DNA from: an uncultured Bacteroidales bacterium
GTDB lineage: Bacteria > Bacteroidota > Bacteroidia > Bacteroidales > Bacteroidaceae
Length of the DNA: 37,766 nt
Direction: 5' to 3'
Assembly: GCA_946055775.1 (NCBI GenBank)
Contig: CAMGHE010000006.1
Span: 1-37,766 of the forward strand
Position numbers and translations under genes: made by a program. The notes beneath the pieces are model-generated. The model worked only from the letters and a program-made list of their open reading frames with translations. It had not been told where the DNA came from and did no database searches. Below, piece after piece: positions 1 through 8,970 of this stretch; the first letter of the stretch is position 1; every line of letters begins with the position of its first letter.

Positions 1-151
1 AGAGGCTCGTCACCTTGTCTTTCTGCTGCTCACCGATGAGCGTGGGCAGCGTGCCAGGGGTTTGAACACATACTTTTCGCGTCCGTGCGTCCATAGGACA
101 AGCAAAAATGCCTGCAAGCAAGTAGAGAAGGATGAGTGTGTAGTGTTTCAT
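1..151 (-). CDS. N-terminal fragment of a secreted protein, possibly BspA-like/leucine-rich repeat surface protein (truncated by window edge)
   Basis: Manual reverse translation from ATG at 151: MKHYTLILLYLLAGIFACPMDARTRKVCVQTPGTLPTLIGEQQKDKVTSL. Signal peptide followed by a 'V.TPGTL.TLIG....V.SL' segment resembling the N-terminus of Bacteroidales BspA-like proteins. Confidence 0.5.
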   Translation of the reverse strand, partial: MKHYTLILLYLLAGIFACPMDARTRKVCVQTPGTLPTLIGEQQKDKVTSL

Positions 152-520
152 AGTTTGCTGTTGATAAATAGTGTGCCGTTGGTAAATAGACCGTCGTAGG
201 TTAACGAGGGCCTCGTCTCTTACCCTTAAAACACCTTGGTCCGGATAGTGTGACAGAGGAATACGCTATTTTTTCAGAATTATTGCGTCTGGTAATAAGT
301 ATGCGATGAGATGCGGAGGGATGTATATGTGAACATAGCCCGTTCAAACCAATGGGACAGTTTGATAAAAAAGTCCATCTTTTTTTTAGGGAATCGCCTT
401 GGAGCGCCAGGGAAAAGTTTTAGGAATGTTAAACGGTGGTGGGCACTAAACACTCCGCTCTAAGCCTCTGAAAACACCATCGCCCAAACCGCAAACACGA
501 CCTGGGCGACTGAAAAAACA

Positions 521-552
521 ACTTGGGCGACTGTTTTTACGGTCGCCCAAGT
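521..552. repeat. Perfect 11-bp inverted repeat ACTTGGGCGAC / GTCGCCCAAGT within a cluster of GGGCGA(C) motifs
   Basis: 521-531 acttgggcgac and 542-552 gtcgcccaagt; further copies of tgggcgac/cgccca at about 481 and 503. Confidence 0.75.
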
Positions 553-574
553 CGTAAATCGGTTGTTTGGGGCA

Positions 575-598
575 TAAAAAAGGCTCCCGAAGGAGCCT
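575..598 (-). terminator. Rho-independent terminator of the queuosine operon
   Basis: Minus strand reads AGGCTCC-TTCG-GGAGCCT followed by TTTTTT: perfect 7-bp stem, UUCG tetraloop, T-run, downstream of queF. Confidence 0.85.
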
Positions 599-723
599 GT
601 CTATTGTTCTTTACAAATATACAATAAAATTGGGCGATTTGCAAATGGGCCTTTTGGGCGGCGAGGACGTGGGCACGGGCACAACCTGTTGAATAGTCCA
701 TCTTTTCGCCCTTCTGCCTGCGC

Positions 724-1182
724 TTACATGCCGTGGCGGGCTAGGCGCTCCATGGCCAGTTGCTCATACTTTGTGCCAGGGCGGCCGTAGTTTGCATAAG
801 GGTAGATGCTGATGCCGCCGCGCGGGGTGAAGATGCCCGTTACCTCAATATACTTGGGGTCCATCAGGCGGATGAGGTCCTTCATGATGATGTTCACGCA
901 GTCCTCGTGGAAGTCGCCGTGGTTGCGGAAACTGAACAGGTAGAGTTTGAGGCTCTTGCTCTCGACCATGCGCTCGTCGGGCAGGTACATAATGCGTATC
1001 TCGGCAAAATCAGGCTGTCCGGTGATTGGGCAGAGACTGGTGAACTCGGGGCAGTTGAACTGGACCCAGTAGTCGTTATCGGGGTGCTTGTTGATGAAGG
1101 TCTCGAGCACTTCGGGGGCGTAGTCGTTGCGATAGACGGTCTGGCCGCCCAGTTGTTTGAGGTTGTCGTCGGTGCGGTTCAT
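724..1182 (-). CDS. queF: NADPH-dependent 7-cyano-7-deazaguanine reductase QueF (short type)
   Basis: 152 aa; [21 protein letters not shown] and [21 protein letters not shown] motifs. Confidence 0.95.
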   Translation of the reverse strand: MNRTDDNLKQLGGQTVYRNDYAPEVLETFINKHPDNDYWVQFNCPEFTSLCPITGQPDFAEIRIMYLPDERMVESKSLKLYLFSFRNHGDFHEDCVNIIMKDLIRLMDPKYIEVTGIFTPRGGISIYPYANYGRPGTKYEQLAMERLARHGM

Positions 1183-1275
1183 GGCGTGCTTTCAGGATTG
1201 GTTCTGGTTGATGCTTGTATCGGGCAGGTGCTCTGCGTGTTAGGACTCTATATTTTCTGTCCTTTCGTCTTGTAA

Positions 1276-1986
1276 TTATCTGAGGATGGGGCCGCCCTGA
1301 CTTTCTCCCTTTTGAGCCAGGTATTGCTCCAGTCCACGTCGGCGCAGGCTGCAGGCCGGACAGTGGCCGCAGCCGTCGCCGACGACGCCGTTATAGCATG
1401 TCAGCGTACGGTGGCGGATTAGGTCCAGCACGCCGAGACTGTCTGCCAGCGCCCAGGTCTGACATTTGTCGAGCCACATCAGGGGCGTGTGGATGACAAA
1501 CTGCTCCTCCATGGCCAGGTTGAGCGTGACGTTGAAAGAACGGATGAAGGCGTCGCGGCAGTCGGGGTAGCCGGAGAAGTCGGTCTGCGACACCCCCGTC
1601 ACGAGGTGGCGAAGGCCATGCTCACGGGCATGAACCGCTGCGATGCTCAGAAAGAAGAGGTTGCGTCCCGGCACGAAGGTGTTGGGCAGGGCGTCTGCCG
1701 GCTTTTCGCTGTCCATGGTGATGGAAGTGTCGGTCAGTGCGTTGTGCGACAATTGCCCTATCAATGAAGCGTCCATCACGGAGAAGGGCACTCCTGCGCG
1801 ACGCGCCATTTCCTCGGCCACCTGCACCTCCAAGACATGTTTCTGCCCATAGCGGAAGCAAAGAGCCCGCACATGGCTGAAGCGGCGCAGCGCCCAAAAC
1901 AGGCAAGTTGTGCTATCCTGCCCGCCGCTGAGCACGACCAGTGCGCCCTCATTGTGCGGGAAGGTTAAATCTCGGAAATCTTCCAT
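1276..1986 (-). CDS. queC: 7-cyano-7-deazaguanine synthase QueC
   Basis: [16 protein letters not shown]-loop; C-terminal [13 protein letters not shown] zinc motif. Confidence 0.95.
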   Translation of the reverse strand: MEDFRDLTFPHNEGALVVLSGGQDSTTCLFWALRRFSHVRALCFRYGQKHVLEVQVAEEMARRAGVPFSVMDASLIGQLSHNALTDTSITMDSEKPADALPNTFVPGRNLFFLSIAAVHAREHGLRHLVTGVSQTDFSGYPDCRDAFIRSFNVTLNLAMEEQFVIHTPLMWLDKCQTWALADSLGVLDLIRHRTLTCYNGVVGDGCGHCPACSLRRRGLEQYLAQKGESQGGPILR

Positions 1987-2651
1987 ATATTATAGGATAT
2001 GTTGTTGTCATACACCTCTTGGCCCTCAATGCGTTTCATGGCGCGTACCACGCGGATGGTAACCGGTAGGGCGATAATTTCGTAGAGCGTCTTGAGGCCA
2101 ATCTGCGTGAGCATCATCACCGGCATCTGCTCCCACGGCATGATGCCCCCCAGGGCGATGGGGAAGAATACGAGCGAGTCGGCCGACTCGCCCACCAGCG
2201 TCGAGGCGATGGCGCGCAGGGAGAAGCGGCGGTTGCCGTCGCGTAACTTCATGCGGCTCATGACGTAGGCATTGAGGAACGAACCCACCAGAAAGGCCAG
2301 AAATGAGGCACACGCTATACGTGGAGCCAGACCGAAGATGGCGTGAAAGCCTGCCTGCCCGTCCCAATAGGGTGCTGCGGGCAACGCGTCGGCCAGCATA
2401 CCGAAGACGGCGAAGAGGAAATTCATGACAAAGCCGGTCCAGATGAGCAGGCGGGCGCGTCGGTAGCCCCAGACTTCAACGATGCAGTCGTTGATAATGT
2501 AGGAGATGGGGAAGACAATGAGGGCGCCTGTCATGACTAACGGACCAATCATCACCTGCTTGATGGCCAGCAAGTTCGAAGCGATAAGACAGATGCAGAA
2601 GACGATGCCTGCCAGAGCAAAGGGCAGACTGAATGTAGGACGTTGAGACAT
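1965..2651 (-). CDS. yhhQ: Queuosine precursor transporter (YhhQ/DUF165 family)
   Basis: Multi-TM protein with [23 protein letters not shown] and [16 protein letters not shown] motifs; overlaps queC. Confidence 0.92.
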   Translation of the reverse strand: MSQRPTFSLPFALAGIVFCICLIASNLLAIKQVMIGPLVMTGALIVFPISYIINDCIVEVWGYRRARLLIWTGFVMNFLFAVFGMLADALPAAPYWDGQAGFHAIFGLAPRIACASFLAFLVGSFLNAYVMSRMKLRDGNRRFSLRAIASTLVGESADSLVFFPIALGGIMPWEQMPVMMLTQIGLKTLYEIIALPVTIRVVRAMKRIEGQEVYDNNISYNIWKISEI

Positions 2652-2655
2652 ATAA

Positions 2656-2686
2656 CTTGTTTTTTACGAGGTTAGGCAAGCACTCG
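2656..2686 (-). promoter_or_regulatory. preQ1-I riboswitch aptamer upstream of yhhQ-queC-queF
   Basis: Minus strand CGAG-TG-CTTG-CCTAAC-CTCG-TAAAAAA-CAAG: P1 CGAG/CTCG, loop CTTG pairs with tail CAAG after an A-rich linker. Same layout as the classical preQ1-I aptamer (AGAGG-UU-CUAG-CUACAC-CCUCU-AUAAAAAA-CUAA). The tail lies 4 nt before the yhhQ ATG. Confidence 0.85.
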
Positions 2687-2726
2687 GTTCGTCACTGTTG
2701 GCCACACGGCCTTGACGAACGATGGC

Positions 2727-2735
2727 GCAAAGGTA
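2727..2735 (-). promoter_or_regulatory. Bacteroidetes -7 box for the queuosine operon
   Basis: Minus strand TACCTTTGC (TAnnTTTGC) with TTGG about 19 nt upstream; riboswitch follows downstream. Confidence 0.65.
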
Positions 2736-2899
2736 AGCATAAAATTCGATGAGTCCAAGCACGCCCGCAGATTTCTGTCAGTCCTTACCAAAAGGGTAGG
2801 AGAGGGAGGGCTCAGCCCACAGCCGAACAGCCAGCCGCAAGCAAGCCGGCGACGTGCCACTTTTATATATTTTTATAAGGCCATTAGCAATAAAAGCCG

Positions 2900-2908
2900 T
2901 ACTTTTGC
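2900..2908 (+). promoter_or_regulatory. Bacteroidetes -7 box for the Bat operon
   Basis: TACTTTTGC (TAnnTTTGC) about 73 bp upstream of the MoxR ATG in an AT-rich region. Confidence 0.6.
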
Positions 2909-2980
2909 ATCCAAAATAGCGGGCAGCCCCCTCGGGCAGCCCCAACGCACGAACAAACAGATAATTCTATCCAAACGTCT

Positions 2981-3979
2981 ATGGCACCCATTACCGATAT
3001 GCGCCAGCTCAGTGAACTGGCGGAAAGCCAATCGGCGCTCATTCAGAACCTTACCAAGGGCATGAACCGCATCATCGTTGGTCAGAACCACTTGGTAGAG
3101 TCGTTGTTAGTAGCCCTTCTCGCGGACGGCCATGTGCTCCTTGAAGGTGTGCCCGGTCTGGCCAAAACCCTGGCCATCAAGACCCTGGCCTCGCTCGTAC
3201 AGGCCGACTTCAGCCGCATCCAGTTTACCCCCGACCTGCTTCCCGCCGACGTGGTGGGCACGCTCGTTTACAGTCAGCGCACGGAGAATTTCTCCGTCAA
3301 GCACGGTCCCATCTTCGCGCACTTTGTTCTGGCCGACGAAATCAACCGCGCTCCGGCCAAGGTACAGAGCGCGTTGCTCGAAGCTATGCAGGAGCATCAG
3401 GTCACCATCGGCGAGAACACCATGCCCCTGCCCGAGCCCTTCTTCGTCATGGCCACACAAAACCCCATTGACCAGGAAGGCACATATGCACTTCCTGAGG
3501 CGCAGACCGACCGATTCATGCTGAAAATCCTGGTGGATTATCCCTCGCTTGAAGAAGAGCGTGCCATTGCCCGCCGCCATTTGGATGGTAGTATTGCCGC
3601 CCCTGTACAACCCTTGACCGATGTGGCGCATATTCTGGCAGCCCGTGAGGCCGTTAAGCAAATCTATGTCGATGACCGTATCACACAGTATGCAGCCGAC
3701 CTGGTGCGTGCAACACGTTTTCCTGCCGAATATGGTTTAGAACAACTTAAACCGATGATAGGCTGTGGTGCATCGCCCCGTGCCACCATCAATCTGGTGC
3801 TCGCTGCCCGTGCCCTGGCCTTGATACGCCAGCGTGGCTATGTCGTGCCCGAAGATGTGCGCGATATTGCTCCCGAAGTTTTGCGCCATCGCGTGGCTCT
3901 GACCTACGAGGCCGAAGCCGAACAGATGACGGCAGACGATGTGGTGGGCCAGATCATTGCCGCCGTGCCCCTGCCGTAA
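2981..3979 (+). CDS. MoxR family AAA+ ATPase
   Basis: EGVPGLAKTLAIKTLA Walker A; FVLADEINRAPAKVQSALLEAMQE Walker B region; ATQNPIDQEGTYALPEAQTDRF. Confidence 0.95.
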   Translation: MAPITDMRQLSELAESQSALIQNLTKGMNRIIVGQNHLVESLLVALLADGHVLLEGVPGLAKTLAIKTLASLVQADFSRIQFTPDLLPADVVGTLVYSQRTENFSVKHGPIFAHFVLADEINRAPAKVQSALLEAMQEHQVTIGENTMPLPEPFFVMATQNPIDQEGTYALPEAQTDRFMLKILVDYPSLEEERAIARRHLDGSIAAPVQPLTDVAHILAAREAVKQIYVDDRITQYAADLVRATRFPAEYGLEQLKPMIGCGASPRATINLVLAARALALIRQRGYVVPEDVRDIAPEVLRHRVALTYEAEAEQMTADDVVGQIIAAVPLP

Positions 3980-4030
3980 GTCTCCGTTCTCCCCAAGACA
4001 CCATCAACCCCTTTTCTCTGACCCCCTCCC

Positions 4031-4912
4031 ATGGATACCGCAGAACTTCTGAAACGCATCCGGCGCATAGAAATCAAGACGAAAGCCTTGACGCAAAGCG
4101 ATTTCGCCGGCGACTACCACTCTGCCTTTAAGGGGCGCGGCATGTCGTTTGCCGAAGTGCGCGAGTATCGCGAAGGCGATGATGTCCGCGACATCGACTG
4201 GAATGTCACCGCCCGCACCTCCAAACCCCACATTAAGGTGTTCGAGGAAGAGCGTGAACTTTGTGTCATGCTGCTGGTCGATGTGTCGGGCAGTCTGAAG
4301 TTCGGTAGCCGCCACCAGACGATGCGCGACATGGCCGCCGGATTGGCCGCGACGCTGGCCTTCTCGGCACTTGATGCCGGCGACAAGACCGGCGTCATCT
4401 TCTTCTCCGACCGCATCGAAGCCTACTTGCCGCCGCGCAAGGGCAGGCAGCACATTCTGGGCATCGTACGCACCCTGCTCTCTCTGCGGCCCAAGGGCCG
4501 ACGAACCGATGTGGGCAAGGCTCTAGAGTTTCTCATGCGGGTGCAGCGACGGCGCGCCGTGGTGTTCCTGATGAGCGACTTCTGCGCCGTCCCAGCCTTC
4601 GATACGCCGCTGCGCATTGCGGCCCATCGGCACGATGTCATGGCTATTCGCCTGTACGATCCGCTGATGGAACAGTTGCCGCGCGCCGGACTGTGGCGCG
4701 TGGAGGACGCTGAAACGGGTCACGAAGAGTATCTTGACACATCGTCGCGTCGCGTGCGCCAAGCCTACGCTACATGGATGGCGCAGGAAAGTCAACGCCT
4801 GCAAACTACCTTCAAGTCTGCCGGTTGCGCCGCACAGCGCATACGGACCGACGGCGACTTTATCCAGCCCCTCAAGTCCCTCTTCGCCATGAAGGGCCGG
4901 CTGCGCGGATAA
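4031..4912 (+). CDS. DUF58 domain-containing protein (Bat operon)
   Basis: GRGMSFAEVREYREGDDVRDIDWNVTARTSKPHIKVFEEERE is a DUF58 signature. Confidence 0.93.
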   Translation: MDTAELLKRIRRIEIKTKALTQSDFAGDYHSAFKGRGMSFAEVREYREGDDVRDIDWNVTARTSKPHIKVFEEERELCVMLLVDVSGSLKFGSRHQTMRDMAAGLAATLAFSALDAGDKTGVIFFSDRIEAYLPPRKGRQHILGIVRTLLSLRPKGRRTDVGKALEFLMRVQRRRAVVFLMSDFCAVPAFDTPLRIAAHRHDVMAIRLYDPLMEQLPRAGLWRVEDAETGHEEYLDTSSRRVRQAYATWMAQESQRLQTTFKSAGCAAQRIRTDGDFIQPLKSLFAMKGRLRG

Positions 4913-4928
4913 CGACAATTTTCAGACA

Positions 4929-6083
4929 ATGAACAACAACAAGACCATACACCACCTCGCCTCGCGCCACCCGTTGCGTCCCGCAAATGCCTTGCGGCAT
5001 CTGCGGTGTGCCCTGCTGTGGCTGGTGATGCTCGCGGCCGCGTGTCCCCAAGTGTGTAAGGGCCAGAATGTCGTGGTAGAATCGGCACTGGACCGCGCCG
5101 AAATTCGCGTGGGTGAGCAATGCCGCCTCTCGCTGACGGTGAAAGCAGACGAAGGGGCCAAGGTGGAGTGGCCGCAATACAATGTCGCCGACACGCTCAT
5201 GGCCGGCGTTGAGGTGTTGCGACGCAGCGACTGCGACACGCTCGACTCCCCCGCCGAAGGGCGCATCATGCTGCAGTGTGACTATGTGCTGACCTCGTTC
5301 GACAGTGCCATATACGCCCTGCGCCCCATGGTGGTACAGGTGGACGGCAAGCCCTATGCTTCGAAGAGCACTTTGGGACTGAAGGTGTCCAGCATCCCCG
5401 TGGACACCGTGCATGTCGATCAGTATTATCCGCCCTTCGGCGTGATGGAAAGTCCCTTTGTATGGGAGGCCGATATTCTCCTGGCAGCCCTTGCCGCATG
5501 GCTTCCTGCCATCATCGCCCTGCTCCTCCTTGTTCGACTGACACAGGCGCGGCCCATCCGCCACAAGGTGGTCATCAAGCCGCAGACTCCGCCGGCCCGT
5601 GAAGCCCGCCAAGCGCTCAAAGACTGGGAGCACGGCGTCGGCGCCGAAAGTCAGGAGACCATCAAAGCTCTTTATGTCACGCTGGCTGACGTGCTGCGCC
5701 GCTACCTCAGCCGCCGCTATGAGCACGACTTCACCGACAGGACGACGGCAGAGGTGCTGGGTGCACTGACCGAAGACCTGCCCGCCGAAGAGATGCGGCT
5801 GGCCGGAGAAGTGCTGCGCACAGCCGACAGCGTGAAGTTCGCCCGATTCTGTCCCGACTTGTCAAAACGCCAGCGCCACTACAGCGCCGTACTGACCATC
5901 GTCGAAAAGACCCTCGATGATGTGCAGGAGCATCCCCAGACCATCGTGCGCTATGAAGCCTATGGCGACCGTGGCCAGCGCATCATCCGTACGGCGATGA
6001 CCGTCGGTGCCGTGGTGGGCATCCTGCTGTCCATGGCCTTGGCCGGATATACCATATATATGTTGGTCACTTACCTTGTGTAG
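4929..6083 (+). CDS. DUF4381-like/BatD-like membrane protein of the aerotolerance operon
   Basis: Signal peptide, beta-rich N-terminus, TM, cytoplasmic domain with LADVLRRYLSRRYEHDFTDRTTAEVLGAL; position between DUF58 and BatA. Confidence 0.75.
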   Translation: MNNNKTIHHLASRHPLRPANALRHLRCALLWLVMLAAACPQVCKGQNVVVESALDRAEIRVGEQCRLSLTVKADEGAKVEWPQYNVADTLMAGVEVLRRSDCDTLDSPAEGRIMLQCDYVLTSFDSAIYALRPMVVQVDGKPYASKSTLGLKVSSIPVDTVHVDQYYPPFGVMESPFVWEADILLAALAAWLPAIIALLLLVRLTQARPIRHKVVIKPQTPPAREARQALKDWEHGVGAESQETIKALYVTLADVLRRYLSRRYEHDFTDRTTAEVLGALTEDLPAEEMRLAGEVLRTADSVKFARFCPDLSKRQRHYSAVLTIVEKTLDDVQEHPQTIVRYEAYGDRGQRIIRTAMTVGAVVGILLSMALAGYTIYMLVTYLV

Positions 6084-6104
6084 TGTCCTGACACCCGCAA
6101 TGCA

Positions 6105-7118
6105 TTGCCCATGACCTTTGCCAACCCTGAAATACTCTATCTGCTCCTGTTGCTGGTGCCCGCCATCTTTTGGCATTTTGTCAAGAAGCGCCGGGGCGAG
6201 GCCACCCTACTCCTCCCCACGACCGAGCCCTTTCGCAGAACCGTTCGCACGCTCCGCACGCAGTTGGTCCATCTGCCGTACCTCCTGCGCTGGTTCTGCG
6301 TAGCGATGCTCATCGTGGTGATGGCACGGCCACAGACGTCCAACGCCGTATCAGAGAAAGAAACCGAGGGCATCGACATCGTTCTGGCGATGGACGTTTC
6401 GACCAGTATGCTGGCACGCGACCTGGCCCCATCGCGCATAGACGCTGCCAAGCAGGTGGCCTATGAGTTCATCTCACAGCGACCCAACGACAACATCGGC
6501 ATCACCCTGTTCAGCGGCGAAGCCTTCACACTCTGTCCGCTGACCACGGACCATACCGCCCTGCTGTCCATGTGGCCTCAGGTTACCTGTGCCTGGGCGG
6601 CGCATGGGCTCATCGCCCCAGGTACCGCCATCGGCATGGGCCTGACCAATGCGCTGACTCACCTGGAGTACAGCCCGTCAAAGAGTAAGGTGGTCATCCT
6701 GCTCACAGACGGCGTGAACAACACCGGCGAAATTTCGCCTCTGACGGCCGCCGAACTGGCCCGCGAGCAGAGTGTCTGCGTCTATACCATCGCCGTTGGG
6801 GCCGATAACGGCAAGAGCCGCCAAGTGGTGGCCACCCTGCCCAATGGCGAAGAGTATAAGGCGGACGTGGATAACACCTCAGACCCCGAAACACTCCGCA
6901 TGATTGCCCAGACCACGGGCGGCGTGTTCTATCAGGCAGAGAGTAACACCAAACTGAAGGAGATTTACGACGATATAGACCGGCTGGAGAAGACAAAGTT
7001 CAAGGTACTGCACTACGACCGCAAGTACGAGGCCTATGTGCCCTTCGCTTTGGCGGCTCTCTTCGCCCTCATGCTTGAAATCCTGCTACGCTTGACCATC
7101 CTGCGCCGCATCCCGTAA
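6105..7118 (+). CDS. batA: VWA domain protein BatA
   Basis: IDIVLAMDVSTSMLARD MIDAS motif; N- and C-terminal TM helices. Confidence 0.9.
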   Translation: MPMTFANPEILYLLLLLVPAIFWHFVKKRRGEATLLLPTTEPFRRTVRTLRTQLVHLPYLLRWFCVAMLIVVMARPQTSNAVSEKETEGIDIVLAMDVSTSMLARDLAPSRIDAAKQVAYEFISQRPNDNIGITLFSGEAFTLCPLTTDHTALLSMWPQVTCAWAAHGLIAPGTAIGMGLTNALTHLEYSPSKSKVVILLTDGVNNTGEISPLTAAELAREQSVCVYTIAVGADNGKSRQVVATLPNGEEYKADVDNTSDPETLRMIAQTTGGVFYQAESNTKLKEIYDDIDRLEKTKFKVLHYDRKYEAYVPFALAALFALMLEILLRLTILRRIP

Positions 7119-7205
7119 CTGTCAGTCCCCCCTTCTTCCAGCCTAATGCCAGCAGAGCCAATGCGGGTATGGCCGGTCCTTAACCTTTTCACGTCACAGA
7201 AAGAT

Positions 7206-8222
7206 ATGTTCAGATTTGCTGACCCATTCTACCTCTATATGTTGGCCGCCATCCCTTTGCTGGTGGCCATCTACGCCCTAACGGTCTGGGCTGACCGCCG
7301 GCGCCGGCGTCGTGTGGCCGATGCAGCCCTTTGGGAGGTATTGGCTGCCTCGGCATCGGCCCCTCGCCGACACCTCAAGATGGGACTGTGCATCGCGGCT
7401 CTGGCCATGATACTCCTGGTTCTGGCCCGTCCGCAGTTTGGCACCAGCCAAAACCGCACCGACAAGAAGGGCATAGAGGTGGTCTTTGCCATGGATGTGA
7501 GCAACTCCATGCTGGCAGACGATGTGCTGCCCAACCGTTTGGACCGTGCCAAACTCTTGGTGTCAAGTCTGATAGACAACGTTACGAATAATAAGGTCGC
7601 GCTCTGCGTCTTTGCCGGCGAGGCATACCCACAGATGCCCATCACGAACGACTATGCTGCCGCGCACATGTTTCTGGACAATATGCAGCCGGGCATGGTA
7701 ACCCTTCAGGGTACCAACATGGCTGCGGCCATCAGACTTGCTGATAAAAGTTTTACGGATAACCCCGACGTAGGCAAGGCCATTGTCCTCATCACCGACA
7801 GCGAGGACCATGAAGAGGGGGCCATCGAAGCCGCCGAAGAGGCGCGCCGCAACGGCCGACAGGTGTATGTACTAGGGGTTGGAACGGCAGATGGCGGCAC
7901 GATTCGCATGCCTGACGGTTCGCTGCTGACCGATGAGAACGGGCAGGTGGTACGCACCACCATCAACGAGAACATGGCTCGGCAGATAGCCGAAGCCGGC
8001 GGCGGCAAATACTTCCGCGTGGATAACAGCGACACCGCCGGCCAGCAGTTGATGGTTCACCTTGACAACCTCAAGCAGGCCGATACCTCCTCATCGTTCG
8101 ATGAGCCTGGCGAACAATTTGTAGGCGTAGCCCTCATCGCCCTCGTCCTGCTGGTGGCTGAGTATATCATCCGTGAAGTGAAGAATCGCATCATCAAGCG
8201 CTTACAAATTGTGAAGAAATGA
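7206..8222 (+). CDS. batB: VWA domain protein BatB
   Basis: IEVVFAMDVSNSMLADDVLPNRLDRAK; likely start MFRFADPFYLYML (7206) rather than the ORF start at 7146. Confidence 0.9.
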   Translation: MFRFADPFYLYMLAAIPLLVAIYALTVWADRRRRRRVADAALWEVLAASASAPRRHLKMGLCIAALAMILLVLARPQFGTSQNRTDKKGIEVVFAMDVSNSMLADDVLPNRLDRAKLLVSSLIDNVTNNKVALCVFAGEAYPQMPITNDYAAAHMFLDNMQPGMVTLQGTNMAAAIRLADKSFTDNPDVGKAIVLITDSEDHEEGAIEAAEEARRNGRQVYVLGVGTADGGTIRMPDGSLLTDENGQVVRTTINENMARQIAEAGGGKYFRVDNSDTAGQQLMVHLDNLKQADTSSSFDEPGEQFVGVALIALVLLVAEYIIREVKNRIIKRLQIVKK

Positions 8223-8878
8223 AGCATACGTTGGCTATACGATGGGCAGCCCTGCTGATAAGTTGCCTGCTGGCTCCATCCTTGGGACAGGCGCAGAACG
8301 TCTCGTGGAAACTGGTCCGCGACGGAAATAGCGCATTCCGCAGCGGCATGTACCAGACGGCACTGTCTTACTACGAGAAGGCGCTGTCCATCAACCCACA
8401 TAACCATGGGGCACAGTTCAATAAGGGCAATGCCCTCATGGCCATGCATCAGGACAGTGCCGCGCTCAAAGAACTGGAGAAGGCGGCTGTTGACGACCAA
8501 CGCCCCCTCTACAGGGCGGCCGCACGCCATAATATGGGCACCATCTACCAGCGTGAAGCCAGTGTGGTAACCGAGATAAGCCGGAAGAACAATTTGCTCC
8601 TGCAGGCTATCGACCAGTATAAGCAAGCCCTGCGCGATAATCCCGCCATGGAGGCCGCACGCTACAACATGGTGCTGTGCCAAAAGCAGTTGAAGGATCA
8701 AAAGGACGCTCAACAGCAACAACAGCACCAGCCGCAGCCCCAACCCCAGCCGCAAACTCAGCCGCAGAAGAAACAGGAGCAGCAACCGCTCATCAACTAT
8801 TCCCGTCAAGCCGAGCAGCAGGTGCGTCAGCGCTTGCAGCAGCGACACCCTCAGCGCGCACTGCGTAAAAACTGGTAG
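8219..8878 (+). CDS. batC: TPR protein BatC with Q/P-rich linker
   Basis: TPR repeats; ATGA overlap with batB stop; Q/P-rich C-terminal region ending RALRKNW. Confidence 0.85.
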   Translation: MKHTLAIRWAALLISCLLAPSLGQAQNVSWKLVRDGNSAFRSGMYQTALSYYEKALSINPHNHGAQFNKGNALMAMHQDSAALKELEKAAVDDQRPLYRAAARHNMGTIYQREASVVTEISRKNNLLLQAIDQYKQALRDNPAMEAARYNMVLCQKQLKDQKDAQQQQQHQPQPQPQPQTQPQKKQEQQPLINYSRQAEQQVRQRLQQRHPQRALRKNW

Positions 8879-8970
8879 TCGGCACGCCCGCTGTAGTTCC
8901 ATACGTCGATGAGTCTGGCATACGCCACCTGCGTGCCTCTGCCACGACAAGCCTTTCCCCACAAACCATC

